NCBI GenBank assembly: GCA_963818225.1
Contig: CAWFRO010000014.1
Location: 372,001 to 436,000, forward strand
Length of the DNA: 64,000 nt
Source of the DNA: Palsa-504 sp963818225
GTDB lineage: Bacteria; Actinomycetota; Actinomycetes; Streptosporangiales; Streptosporangiaceae
Direction: 5' to 3'
Below are positions 52,330-60,933 of the stretch, piece by piece. The position numbers were made by a program, and so were the translations under genes. Position 1 is the stretch's first letter; every line of letters starts with the position of its first letter. A model generated the notes under the pieces. It was not told where the DNA came from and searched no databases. It saw nothing but the letters and a program-made list of their open reading frames with translations.

Positions 52330-53550
52330 ATGACAGACAGTATCCAGGACGTGGAGTCCTTCCGGCTGCGAGCCAGGGACTGGCTGGCGGCGAACATGCC
52401 GCGGCTGAAGGCCGGCGACGCGGGCGAGGGGCGGGATGACGAGGCCTGGCCCCGGGCGCGCGAGCTGCAGCGCCTGCTCTACGACGGCGGGTTCGCCGGC
52501 ATCTGCTTCCCGCGGGAGTACGGCGGCCTCGGGCTGACGCCCGAGCACCAGCGGGCCTTCAACGCCGAGAGCGCCGGGTACGAGATGCCGCTGGTGCTCA
52601 ACGTGCCCACGTTCTCGATCTGCGCGCCGACCCTGCTCGACATGGGCACCGAGGAGCAGAAGCGCCAGCACCTGTCGGCCGTCATCCGCGGCGACGAGAT
52701 CATGGTGCAGTTCCTGTCCGAGCCGCGCGGCGGGTCGGACCTGGCCGGCGTCACCACCCGGGCCACGCCCGACGGTGACATGTTCATCCTGAACGGCTCG
52801 AAGATCTGGAGTTCCAACGCGTGGGCGGCGGACTGGGCGCTGTGCCTGACCCGGACCGACTGGGAGGCGCCCAAGCACCGCGGCCTGACCATGTTCCTGG
52901 TCAAGGTGCACCAGCCGGGCATCGACATCAAGCGGATCAAGCAGGTCAACGGCAGCAACGAGTTCTGCCAGGAGTTCTTCGACGACGTGCCGGTGCCCGC
53001 GGCCAACGTGGTGGGCGAGGTCAACGGCGGCTGGTCGGTGGCCAGCCGCCAGCTGTTCCACGAGCGCAACGCGGTCGGCGGCGGCTCGCCCTACGTCAGC
53101 GGCGGCACCGGCAGGCTCCGGCGCGGGCCGGGCATCGGCGCGCTCATCGACATGGTCCGCGACAGCGGCCGGTCGGGTGACCCCCGCGTGCGCGAGCTGG
53201 TGGCCGAGGCACACGCGATCGGGCGCGTCCAGCAGCAGCTGATCGGCCGGATCACGGCCGGGATGCGCACCGAGCAGATGCCGCCCCCGGCGACCGCCAT
53301 CACCAGGCTGTTCAGCGGGGAGAGCGCCAGCAGGCTGGCCGAGATCGGCGTGGAGATCATGGGGCCGGACGCGGTGGCCGGTGCGCACGTCGACGTCGGC
53401 ACGGCCTTCGTCATGCGGCAGGCCGGGTCGCTGGGCGGGGGCACCACGGAGATCGCCCGCAACATCATCAGCGAGCGGGTACTGGGCATGCCGCGTGAGC
53501 CCGCGGCCGACCGGGACGTGCCGTTCAGCCAGGTGCGCCAGGGCCGGTAG
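52330..53550 (+). CDS. Acyl-CoA dehydrogenase, large/beta type (second pair)
   Basis: The 406-residue product has ICFPREYGGLGLTPEHQRAF, MVQFLSEPRGGSDLAGVTTR (FAD contacts), FILNGSKIWSSNAWAADWAL, and GSLGGGTTEIARNIISERVL at the end. It is intact, unlike its counterpart at 49079. The reading direction, the one-base gap and the similarity to the other pair suggest an alpha2beta2 enzyme. EtfA and EtfB encoded nearby would take the electrons. Confidence 0.92.
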   Translation: MTDSIQDVESFRLRARDWLAANMPRLKAGDAGEGRDDEAWPRARELQRLLYDGGFAGICFPREYGGLGLTPEHQRAFNAESAGYEMPLVLNVPTFSICAPTLLDMGTEEQKRQHLSAVIRGDEIMVQFLSEPRGGSDLAGVTTRATPDGDMFILNGSKIWSSNAWAADWALCLTRTDWEAPKHRGLTMFLVKVHQPGIDIKRIKQVNGSNEFCQEFFDDVPVPAANVVGEVNGGWSVASRQLFHERNAVGGGSPYVSGGTGRLRRGPGIGALIDMVRDSGRSGDPRVRELVAEAHAIGRVQQQLIGRITAGMRTEQMPPPATAITRLFSGESASRLAEIGVEIMGPDAVAGAHVDVGTAFVMRQAGSLGGGTTEIARNIISERVLGMPREPAADRDVPFSQVRQGR

Positions 53551-53551
53551 C

Positions 53552-55035
53552 GGCCTGGAGGCTGACTCGAGGGCTTCGATGAAGGCCCGGAGCTGCCTGA
53601 GGTTGCGGACCTCGAACAACGCGTCGCAGAACGGCTGGTAGCGGTCGAGCACCGAGTCGCCGCTGTTCCACGCGCCCCTCGGCTCGGGGTTCAGCCAGTA
53701 CAGGTGCCCGGCCCGCTGGGCGACGGTCTTCAGCACGTGCTCGGCCGGGTCGTGGTAGTTGGTCCGGGCGTCGCCGAGGATGATCACCGAGGTGCGCCTG
53801 CGCACCTGCTCACCCCACTGGTCCCAGAAGGACTCGAACGCGTGGCCGTAGTCCGACCGGCCGTCCAGCCACACGCCCTTGCCTTCGGCGTTGATCTCCT
53901 GGGTGACCTCGATGATGTTGTCGGCCTTGCGCAGCAGCTCGGTCACCTCGTCCACGCCGTCGACGAACACGAAGGTGCGGACCTTGGCGAACTGCGAGCG
54001 CAGCGCGAACACCAGCTGCAGCGTGAAGGCCGCGAAGGTGGAGACCGAGCCGGAGATGTCAGCCAGCACGAACAGCTCCGGCTTGGACGGCCGGGGCTTG
54101 CCGTACTTCGGGTAGACCGGCACTCCCCCGGTGCTGAGCGACTTGCGGATGGTGCGCCTGAAGTCCAGCGGCCCGCGCCGGGCGGCGCGGCGCTTGGCGG
54201 ACAGCCGGCTGGCCAGCTTGCGCGCGAGCGGATCGACCACGGCTCGCATGGCGGTGATCTGGTCCCGGGATGAGGTCAGGAAGTCCGCGTCTTCCGGCAG
54301 CGGCTGGCGCAGGGTCTTGGCCACGGCAGCGGCGCCCCGGTCTTCCACCAGGCGCCTGCGGACCTCGGCCTCCACCGCCTGGCGGAACCGGGCCAGCTGC
54401 GCCTCCCGGCGTTCCTCGGCCAGCCGGGCCACCAGGCCGTCGGTCGCGCTGCCGGCGCCGTTCGCGGACGGCTCATTCTGCTCTTCGGCCAGGCGGGCCA
54501 CGAGGCGGTCGGGATTGACGGCCCGCATGGTGCGCAGCACGTAATAGGTGCCGGCCACCGGCCGGCCCGGTTCGACATTGGCGTGCCGCTCGACGAAGAT
54601 GCCCGCGATGGTCCGCATCATGACCTCGTTGTCCTCGCGGAAAGCGGCCAGCAGCAGATCGGTCAGGGCCGCGTCATCCAGGGCCCCGAGGGCTCCCGAT
54701 CCGCCGCCGGCGGAGCCGGACCCCGCGCCCTCCCCCTGGCTGGGCGCGCCCGGCGCCCCACCGGAGCCGTTGTCCTCCTCGGAGTCCTGGTCCTGCTCAG
54801 CCAGGCCCGCGGCGGTCGGCTCGGGCGGAGTGAAGTACAGCTCGAACAGGGCGTCGAAGGCGAGCTCGTGGTCGTGGTTCTTGATCAGCGCCGCACGCAG
54901 GGCGGACTTCACCGTGGCGCGTTCTTCCAGCGGCAGGTACTCCAGGCTGTGGACCGCGTCGATCCGCTCGGCGAGCGACACCGGCACGCCGATCTGCCGC
55001 AACTCGGTAATGATGCCTTCGATAGCGGCTTGCAC
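53552..55035 (-). CDS. CoxE-like VWA-domain protein, 3' end uncertain
   Basis: The product is about 490 residues. An N-terminal helical region and a Gly/Ser/Glu-rich linker (near 85-115) precede a long helical region (ARFRQAVEAEVRRRL) and a C-terminal VWA domain, ELFVLADISGSVSTFAAFTL (MIDAS DxSxS), with LYWLNPEPRGAWNSGDSVLD. Expected family ends lie near FIEALE, at about 53566, but the frame runs on to 52027 antisense to the acyl-CoA dehydrogenases, so a 3' frameshift or missed stop is likely. It pairs with MoxR ATPases at 59886 and 60934. Confidence 0.84.
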
Positions 55036-55101
55036 CTGGATCAGCCTTTCGGGTTACGGGCCCGCCGACGGGTTTCGGGGCGGGTGAGCCGCTGCCGGGG
55101 G

Positions 55102-56076
55102 TTAGCCGCGGCGGCGGGTGATTTCGTCGGTGAGGGCGGGGACGACCTGGTGGAGGTCGCCGATGATGCCGTAGTCGGCGAGTTCGAAGATGGGGGCTTC
55201 GGGGTCTTTGTTGACCGCGGCGATGGTCTTGGAGGTCTGCATCCCGGCCCGGTGCTGGATCGCGCCGGAGATCCCGATGGCCAGGTACAGCTGCGGGGAG
55301 ACCGTCTTGCCGGTCTGCCCGACCTGGTTGGAATGCGGATACCAGCCCGCATCGACCGCCGCCCGGGACGCACCCACCGCCGCGCCGAGCAGGTCAGCCA
55401 GCTTCTCGATCATCGCGAAATGCTCCGGGCCGCCCAGCCCCCGCCCCCCCGACACCACAATCGACGCCTCCGTCAGCTCCGGCCGCCCCGAGGACGCCCG
55501 CACCTCACGGCCCGTCACCGTCGCCGCCAGCGCCGCCTCCGACAGCTCCGGCACCACCTCATGCACCACCGGAGTCACCTCCTCGGCCACCGGGCTCGTC
55601 GCATTCGGCTTCACCGCGATCACCGGCACCCCCGCCGTCACCGCCGAACGGACCATGAACGACGCCGCGAACACCGACTGAGCCGCCACCACCGCCGGCT
55701 CACCCGCCTCCCCCGCCGCCACATCCACCGCATCAGAGATAAACCCCGACCCCAGCCGCAACGCCAGCCGCGCCCCGATCTCCTTACCCTCCGGGCTCGC
55801 CGTCAGCAGCACCGCCGTCACATCCCCCACCTGCCCGGCGATCTGCTCCAGCGCATCCACCTTCGCCACCACCAGATGATCAACCACCCGCTGATCCGCC
55901 ACCGTGAACACCTGCACCGCCCCATAGGCGCCCAGCGCCCCGACCGCCTCAGCCGCCGACGGCCCGAACACCACCGCCGCCGGCTCACCCACCCGCCGCG
56001 CCAGCGTCAGCAACTCCAGCGTCGGCTTCGGCACCGACCCATCCGCCGCATCCACCACCACCAGGACCACACCCAT
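55102..56076 (-). CDS. etfA: Electron transfer flavoprotein alpha subunit
   Basis: The 324-residue product has the N-terminal GVVLVVVDAADGSVPKPTLE domain and a C-terminal FAD domain with IVVSGGRGLGGPEHFAMIEK, GASRAAVDAGWYPHSNQVGQ, KTVSPQLYLAIGISGAIQHR and SKTIAAVNKDPEAPIFELAD. I chose ATG 56076, preceded by caggag. Codons end mostly in G (GCG, GTG, GGG) upstream of about 55340 and change to C-ending nearer the 3' end. It forms the electron acceptor for the acyl-CoA dehydrogenases with EtfB. Confidence 0.95.
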   Translation of the reverse strand: MGVVLVVVDAADGSVPKPTLELLTLARRVGEPAAVVFGPSAAEAVGALGAYGAVQVFTVADQRVVDHLVVAKVDALEQIAGQVGDVTAVLLTASPEGKEIGARLALRLGSGFISDAVDVAAGEAGEPAVVAAQSVFAASFMVRSAVTAGVPVIAVKPNATSPVAEEVTPVVHEVVPELSEAALAATVTGREVRASSGRPELTEASIVVSGGRGLGGPEHFAMIEKLADLLGAAVGASRAAVDAGWYPHSNQVGQTGKTVSPQLYLAIGISGAIQHRAGMQTSKTIAAVNKDPEAPIFELADYGIIGDLHQVVPALTDEITRRRG

Positions 56077-56166
56077 GACACACTCCTGTCTGCTCACCGA
56101 CACCCGGCACGCACCAACCCCAGCCCAACCCAGCCCCCGGGACACCCCGGACCGGGTCAGCCCCGG

Positions 56167-56950
56167 CTAAATGAAACGCTGCGCCACCAGGAAATCAGCC
56201 AGCGCCGACCCGCCATCACCATCGTCCTTCACCATCTGACCCGCCGTCCGCGCCGGCCGCCGCACCGCCGACAGCACCGTGCTGCGCGCCCCGCCCAGAC
56301 CCACCAGCGCCCGCATCCACCCCCAGATCAGCCAGACTCCACGTCTGCACCGGCTTCTTCTTCGCCGCCATGATCCCCTTGAACGACGGATACCGCGCCT
56401 CACCCGTCCGGTCCGTCACCGACACCAACGCCGGCAACCGCGCCGACACCGTCTCCGACGACAAATCAGAATCCCGCAGAATCTCCACCTCATCCCCGGT
56501 CACCGACAACCGCCCCGCATACGTCACCGCCGGCACCCCCAGCCGCTCCGCCAGCAACGCCGGGACCACCCCCATCCCCGCATCCGTCGACGCCATCCCC
56601 GCCACCACCAGATCAAACCCGATCCGCTCCACCGCCGCCGCCAGCACCAGCGACGTCGCAAACGCATCCGACCCATGCAACCCCTCATCGGAGACATGCA
56701 CCGCCGCATCACCCCCCATCGACAACGCCTTCCGCAACGCCTCCGCCGCACCCGCCGGCCCCATCGACAAATACGTCAGCTCCCACCCACCCCCACCCTC
56801 CTGCACCCGCAGCGCCTGCTCCGCCGCATACTCATCCAGCTCAGACAGCCGACCCGGCACCCCCGCCCGATCCAGCGTCCCATCAGCAGCAAACCGCCGA
56901 TCCGACGTCAGATCCGGCGTGAACTTCACCAGCACCACAAGCTTCGGCAC
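56167..56950 (-). CDS. etfB: Electron transfer flavoprotein beta subunit, frameshifted
   Basis: The repaired product is about 260 residues: PKLVVLVKFTPDLTSDRRFA, LSELDEYAAEQALRVQEGG, ALSMGGDAAVHVSDEGLHGS (AMP-binding), VAGMASTDAGMGVVPALLAE and GIMAAKKKPVQTWSLADLGV. The frame breaks near 56310-56330, with the tail ARSTVLSAVRRPARTAGQMV ending at 56167. GTG 56950 has gaggtgg upstream. It is transcribed with etfA, 90 bases downstream. Codon use is G-ending throughout. Confidence 0.88.
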
Positions 56951-56989
56951 AACCAACCACCTCACCCATCACACGACACCGAACCCACA

Positions 56990-57014
56990 ATAGTTACCCG
57001 ACCATCAAAACTAT
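56990..57014. promoter_or_regulatory. Inverted repeat between etfB and arsR paralogue 2
   Basis: ATAGTT (56990-56995) and AACTAT (57009-57014) form a perfect 6-bp inverted repeat with a 13-bp spacer, in the AT-richer region between etfB (divergent) and the ArsR-type gene. It is a candidate operator for the ArsR protein. Confidence 0.4.
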
Positions 57015-57181
57015 ACAGACCACCACACCCCGGCCACCAGCACACGACCCGCCCACGGCCCGCCAGCCAGCGGCCGCCCAGCCCAAGAGCCACACCTGGC
57101 CGCGGACGGATAAGATACGATCGTCATGAAACTAATTCGTCTTCGCAACATGACAGGCGGACTACCTAAGGCCAGGGAGTC

Positions 57182-57634
57182 ATGACAATTGAGGCCGCTT
57201 CGTCGCAGCCCCCGACTGAGATCTTCAAGGCACTCGCTGATCCGGTCCGCTGGGACATCGTCATGCAGATGGCTTCGGTCGACGAGCTGGCGTGCATGAC
57301 GCTCGAGGACACGCTGCCCGTATCGAAGCCGACGATCTCGTATCACACCAAGATCCTCTACCACGCAGGCCTGATCAAGGTGCGCAAGTCCGGTCGCAAC
57401 TACTACTACTCGCTGCGCCGGGACGTGCTCCGCAACCTGCTCTTTGACCTGTGGGTGCTCGCGCCGACCGCGCAGCCGGGGGTGCCCGAAGAGGACGTCC
57501 GCGTCGCCATGGGACGGCTGCGCCAGCGCGGCACGGGCTACGCGCTGGCCGAGCCGACCCGCAAGGCCCGTGCCGCCCGCAGCAGCACGGCCAAGGATGC
57601 GCTGGACAAGGCGGTCTCGTCGCCGGTGAGCTGA
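57182..57634 (+). CDS. ArsR-family winged-helix regulator (paralogue 2)
   Basis: The 150-residue product has the same core as the gene at 50633: PPTEIFKALADPVRWDIVMQ, MTLEDTLPVSKPTISYHTKI, HAGLIKVRKSGRNYYYSLRR, VLRNLLFDLWVLAP. The N- and C-terminal tails differ. It is divergent from etfBA, so it probably regulates them. The ATG is preceded by ccaggga. No metal-binding cysteines are seen. Confidence 0.88.
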   Translation: MTIEAASSQPPTEIFKALADPVRWDIVMQMASVDELACMTLEDTLPVSKPTISYHTKILYHAGLIKVRKSGRNYYYSLRRDVLRNLLFDLWVLAPTAQPGVPEEDVRVAMGRLRQRGTGYALAEPTRKARAARSSTAKDALDKAVSSPVS

Positions 57635-57740
57635 CGTCCGTCAGCCGGTGGCGGGCCGATCCCCTGACGGCGAGGATGTCCCCGCCGCTCAGGTAGACCA
57701 CGAGACCTCCACGTCTTCCATCCTCCAGCGTGTCACACTG

Positions 57741-57768
57741 TCTTGTCAAGATGCAGACCGTCTAGTCA
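57741..57768. promoter_or_regulatory. Shared motif A, copy 1 (TCTTGTCAAGA-N5-ACCGTCTAGT)
   Basis: TCTTGTCAAGA, an 11-bp near-perfect palindrome, is followed after five bases by accgtctagt. A second copy with the same spacing lies at 59767. This copy is in the convergent region between the ArsR-type gene and the acyl-CoA dehydrogenase at 57794. Confidence 0.5.
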
Positions 57769-57793
57769 ATTGACGCTAGGCGGCGCCGGTCTC

Positions 57794-58828
57794 CTACTGG
57801 ACCCGCGCGGCGTAGGCCTTGGCGATGGCGACGTAGTCGTCGGTGGCGTTGCCGGCCAGTGCGGCCCAGGCCTTGCCGCGGACGAAATACAGCGTGGCGT
57901 CGGCCTCCCGGGCCACCCCCAGGCCACCTTGCACGTGCGCGGAAATCGACACCCCGCGCCCGGCCACCTCACGCGCATACGCGAACGCGACCAACGGCAG
58001 ATCCGGCCGCGCATCCGGATCGTTCTCCAGCATCCACGCCGCCTTCCGGATCAGATTCCGCGCCCCCGTCACCCCGATCGCCACATCCGCCAGCGGGAAC
58101 GCCACCCCCTGCAACGCCCCGATCGGCACCCCCATCGTCCGCCGCGTCTTGGTGAACTCCACCCCGATCCACAACGACCGCTCCGTCAGCCCCACCAGCG
58201 CCGCCGCGGTCAGCACCTTCCACTCCGCCACCGCCCGCGCATACTCCGCCTCCGCCTGCCCCCCCGAGGCCAGCACCGTCCGCGACTTACCCGCCGGCTC
58301 CCACCAGCCCGCCGCCGTCCCGCCCTGATTCGGCACATGCGCCGACGGCGACCCGGAGAACAACACCAGCTCCCCGCCATCCAGCGCGATCACATCACCC
58401 GAAATCGACGCCTCCGGCACCAGCTGCCGCGCCCCGCCCCGCACCGGCGCCAACGCCAGCGTAAAGACCCGGTCCGCCGCCAGCGCATCCGCCACCAGCT
58501 CCGACGCCGCCCCCACCCGCGCCAGCAGCCGGCTCGCCACCACATGCGCGATCAGCGGCACCGGCGCCATCACCGACCCCGCCTCCTCCGCCACCAGCGT
58601 CAGATCCACCAGCGAGGACCCATCCCCGCCCGCCTCCGCCGGCAACGCCATCGACACCGCACCCATCCCCACCAGCCGCTTCCACAGCCCCGGCGCATAC
58701 CCCGCCGCCTCCGTCTCCCGCACCAGCGACGACGGGCACTCCTTCTCAAAGAAATCCCGGAACGACCCCGAGATCATCTCCTGGTAATCCTCCAGCGAAA
58801 AATCCTGCAACCGCAGCTCAGCATCCAT
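57794..58828 (-). CDS. Acyl-CoA dehydrogenase, unpaired small type
   Basis: The 344-residue product has LQDFSLEDYQEMISGSFRDF, LVDLTLVAEEAGSVMAPVPL, TKTRRTMGVPIGALQGVAFP and ISAHVQGGLGVAREADATLY. The N-terminal and middle domains are complete but it is shorter than the others and lacks the usual catalytic Glu motif. Codons are strongly G-ending from about 57950 on, unlike the 3' end. It lies beside the enoyl-CoA hydratase gene on the same strand. Confidence 0.86.
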   Translation of the reverse strand: MDAELRLQDFSLEDYQEMISGSFRDFFEKECPSSLVRETEAAGYAPGLWKRLVGMGAVSMALPAEAGGDGSSLVDLTLVAEEAGSVMAPVPLIAHVVASRLLARVGAASELVADALAADRVFTLALAPVRGGARQLVPEASISGDVIALDGGELVLFSGSPSAHVPNQGGTAAGWWEPAGKSRTVLASGGQAEAEYARAVAEWKVLTAAALVGLTERSLWIGVEFTKTRRTMGVPIGALQGVAFPLADVAIGVTGARNLIRKAAWMLENDPDARPDLPLVAFAYAREVAGRGVSISAHVQGGLGVAREADATLYFVRGKAWAALAGNATDDYVAIAKAYAARVQ

Positions 58829-58886
58829 GCCCGGACCTCCCGATCACGTATCCATGTCCACGACCCGCCGGAACCCGGCCAGGCGC

Positions 58887-59702
58887 CTACCGCATCTTCC
58901 AGTTCGGCGCCCGCTTCTCGGCGAACGCCCGTGGCCCTTCCAGCGCATCCTCGGTCTGCGCCAGCTGGGCCGACAGAATCTCCCGCAGCATCTCGGCCTG
59001 CGGGATGGTCATCTCCACGCCCTCCTTGACCAGGCGCTTGATCTCCTGCATGGCCAGCGGCGCACCCAGCAGAATCTCCTCAGCGATCCCCTGCGCCACC
59101 TTCATCACTTCATCACGGTCAGCGGCCACCTCCTGGATCACGCCGATCTGATACGCCCGCTCCGAACTGATCGGCGACCCGGTCAGCGCAATCCGCAGCG
59201 CCTCGGCCAGCGGAATCATCCGCGGCAAGTTGATGAGCCCCGGCCAGGCCAGGATGCTGCGCCGCGACTCCGGCAGCCCGAATACCGACTTGCGGCTCGC
59301 GACCCGGATGTCGCAGCAGATGGCCAGCTCGAAGCCGCCCGCCAGGCAGTACCCGTCGATCGCGGCGATCACCGGCTTGCGGCACTTGCCCACCGCGTCA
59401 AAGGGATTGGAAACGGCCCCGTCCGGCGGACCGATGGTCCGCGGCGCCCCGGTGGCCACCTGCTCGGCCTGCCGCGCCGCCATCTCCTTCAGGTCCGCGC
59501 CCGCGGAGAACGCCCGGCCGCCCTCGCCGGTCAGGATCACGACCAGCACGTCGTCGTCCCGGCCGATCTCGCGGAACACCGTGCCCAGGTCGGCCAGCAG
59601 GCCCTGACTCAGCGCGTTCATCGCCTCGGGCCGGTTCAGCGTGACCCAGGCCACCCGGTCCTTCACCTCGTACTTGACGAACTTGGTGTCGACTCCAGGC
59701 AC
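58887..59702 (-). CDS. Enoyl-CoA hydratase/isomerase family protein
   Basis: The 271-residue crotonase-fold product has VAWVTLNRPEAMNALSQGLL, GRAFSAGADLKEMAARQAEQ (oxyanion hole), AIDGYCLAGGFELAICCDIR (second oxyanion Gly), RSILAWPGLINLPRMI (catalytic loop region) and AFAEKRAPNWK. It should hydrate a 2-enoyl-CoA made by the acyl-CoA dehydrogenases. It shares a promoter region with the divergent MoxR gene. Confidence 0.93.
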   Translation of the reverse strand: MPGVDTKFVKYEVKDRVAWVTLNRPEAMNALSQGLLADLGTVFREIGRDDDVLVVILTGEGGRAFSAGADLKEMAARQAEQVATGAPRTIGPPDGAVSNPFDAVGKCRKPVIAAIDGYCLAGGFELAICCDIRVASRKSVFGLPESRRSILAWPGLINLPRMIPLAEALRIALTGSPISSERAYQIGVIQEVAADRDEVMKVAQGIAEEILLGAPLAMQEIKRLVKEGVEMTIPQAEMLREILSAQLAQTEDALEGPRAFAEKRAPNWKMR

Positions 59703-59766
59703 TGATGCTCCTAACCGGGCGATCGGAGGACTGACAAGCGATGTAATCGTGTGTCTTGTCAGATCG

Positions 59767-59793
59767 TCTTGTCAAGAGGCACACCGTCTAGTA
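59767..59793. promoter_or_regulatory. Shared motif A, copy 2, in divergent promoter
   Basis: This repeats TCTTGTCAAGA and accgtctagt with an identical 5-base spacer, between the enoyl-CoA hydratase and the MoxR gene. A further tgtcttgtc is at 59753. The location in a divergent promoter makes it a plausible operator; the first copy is at 57741. Confidence 0.55.
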
Positions 59794-59885
59794 GCGTCCC
59801 GGCGAGTTATCATAGATCTAATCCAATCGAACCGATATGGCGCTCGTCGCGGTGCAATCGAGAGCCAGAGGCAATGGGGAGCCAG

Positions 59886-60815
59886 ATGACGGAGAACATG
59901 CAAGCGGCGGTGTCTGGCGTACACCCCCACGCGCGGCGGCTCGGTTCGGTCAGCGAGATCACGGGCCTGCTGAGCAGCGTGGGCTATCTGGCCACCGAGC
60001 ACACCAGTACCGTGCTGCAGCTGGCTGACCAGCTCGGCAAGCCGATCCTGATCGAGGGGCCGACCGGATCGGGAAAGACCGACCTCGGCATTAGCCTGGC
60101 CGCTGCGACGGGCACCAGGCTGATCAGGATGCAGTGCTACGAGGGCCTGGATGAGGCCAAGGCCCTGTACGAGTGGAACTACTCCAAGCAGCTGCTCCGC
60201 ATCATGGCCGGCCGCGTGAGCGGCTGGTCCGGCACCGGGGAGGGGCAGGACGTCGACATCTTCACCGACGAGTACCTGCTGACCCGCCCGCTACTGGACG
60301 CCATCAGGGCGACCGAGCCGGTGATCTTGCTCATCGACGAGGTCGACCGGCTCGACGTCGAGGCCGAGGCGCTGCTGCTGGAGGTCTTGTCCGATTTCCA
60401 GGTGTCGATTCCCGGGCTCGGCACGGTGACCGGCGCCCAGGTGCCGATGGTCTTCCTGACGTCGAACAGCACGCGGGACCTGTCGGAGGCGCTCAAGCGC
60501 CGGTGCCTCTACCTGCATATCGACTATCCGACCACGCCGCGGGAGCGGGACATCCTGCGAGCCCGGGTGCCCGGGATCTCCGAGCATCTGGCCGGGCAGC
60601 TGGCCGCGTTCGTCGCCTCGCTTCGCCAGCTGGACCTGCAGCAGGTCCCGTCGGTCTCGCAGACCCTGGAATGGGCCAGGACGCTGCTGGCGCTCGGCGC
60701 GCAGGACCTGGACGCCGGGCTGGCCAGTGACTCGCTGGATACCGTGCTCAGCAACCGGTCAGACGTCGAGCGGGCCGCCGCGCAGCTGGCCGCCGGCCGT
60801 CTGGGCAGCTGGTAG
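59886..60815 (+). CDS. MoxR-type AAA+ ATPase (catabolic locus, copy 1)
   Basis: The 309-residue product has Walker A GPTGSGKT at residues 58-65, IRMQCYEGLDEAKALYEWNY, Walker B VILLIDEVDRLDVEAEALLL, sensor 1 VFLTSNSTRDLSEALKRRCL, and DYPTTPRERDILRARVPGIS. I chose ATG 59886 after the gggagcc site; the frame also opens earlier without homology. It is a paralogue of the gene at 60934-61881 and pairs with the CoxE-like VWA protein at 53552-55035. Confidence 0.9.
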   Translation: MTENMQAAVSGVHPHARRLGSVSEITGLLSSVGYLATEHTSTVLQLADQLGKPILIEGPTGSGKTDLGISLAAATGTRLIRMQCYEGLDEAKALYEWNYSKQLLRIMAGRVSGWSGTGEGQDVDIFTDEYLLTRPLLDAIRATEPVILLIDEVDRLDVEAEALLLEVLSDFQVSIPGLGTVTGAQVPMVFLTSNSTRDLSEALKRRCLYLHIDYPTTPRERDILRARVPGISEHLAGQLAAFVASLRQLDLQQVPSVSQTLEWARTLLALGAQDLDAGLASDSLDTVLSNRSDVERAAAQLAAGRLGSW

Positions 60816-60933
60816 AGCCGACGGCGGATGGTCAGGATCGGCTGAACGCGCCCGGCATGGCCAGACGACCCGGCGGACGGGTCAGCCGACCATGCGGACG
60901 GGGTAGGGACGGGGTAGGACGGCCGGGCGGCGG

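Noticed and set aside
52027..53551. 3' extension of the CoxE-like frame into the acyl-CoA dehydrogenase region.
   Set aside because: It is antisense to two intact genes and lacks homology; treated as a missing stop or frameshift.
54583..56373. Plus-strand open frame opposite the CoxE-like gene and EtfAB, about 600 codons.
   Set aside because: It has His/Arg-rich repeats in the region antisense to etfA and no family motif.
57743..59029. Arg/His-rich plus-strand open frame of about 430 codons across the acyl-CoA dehydrogenase.
   Set aside because: It is antisense to G-ending codon islands that generate long stop-free frames; no ribosome site or homology.
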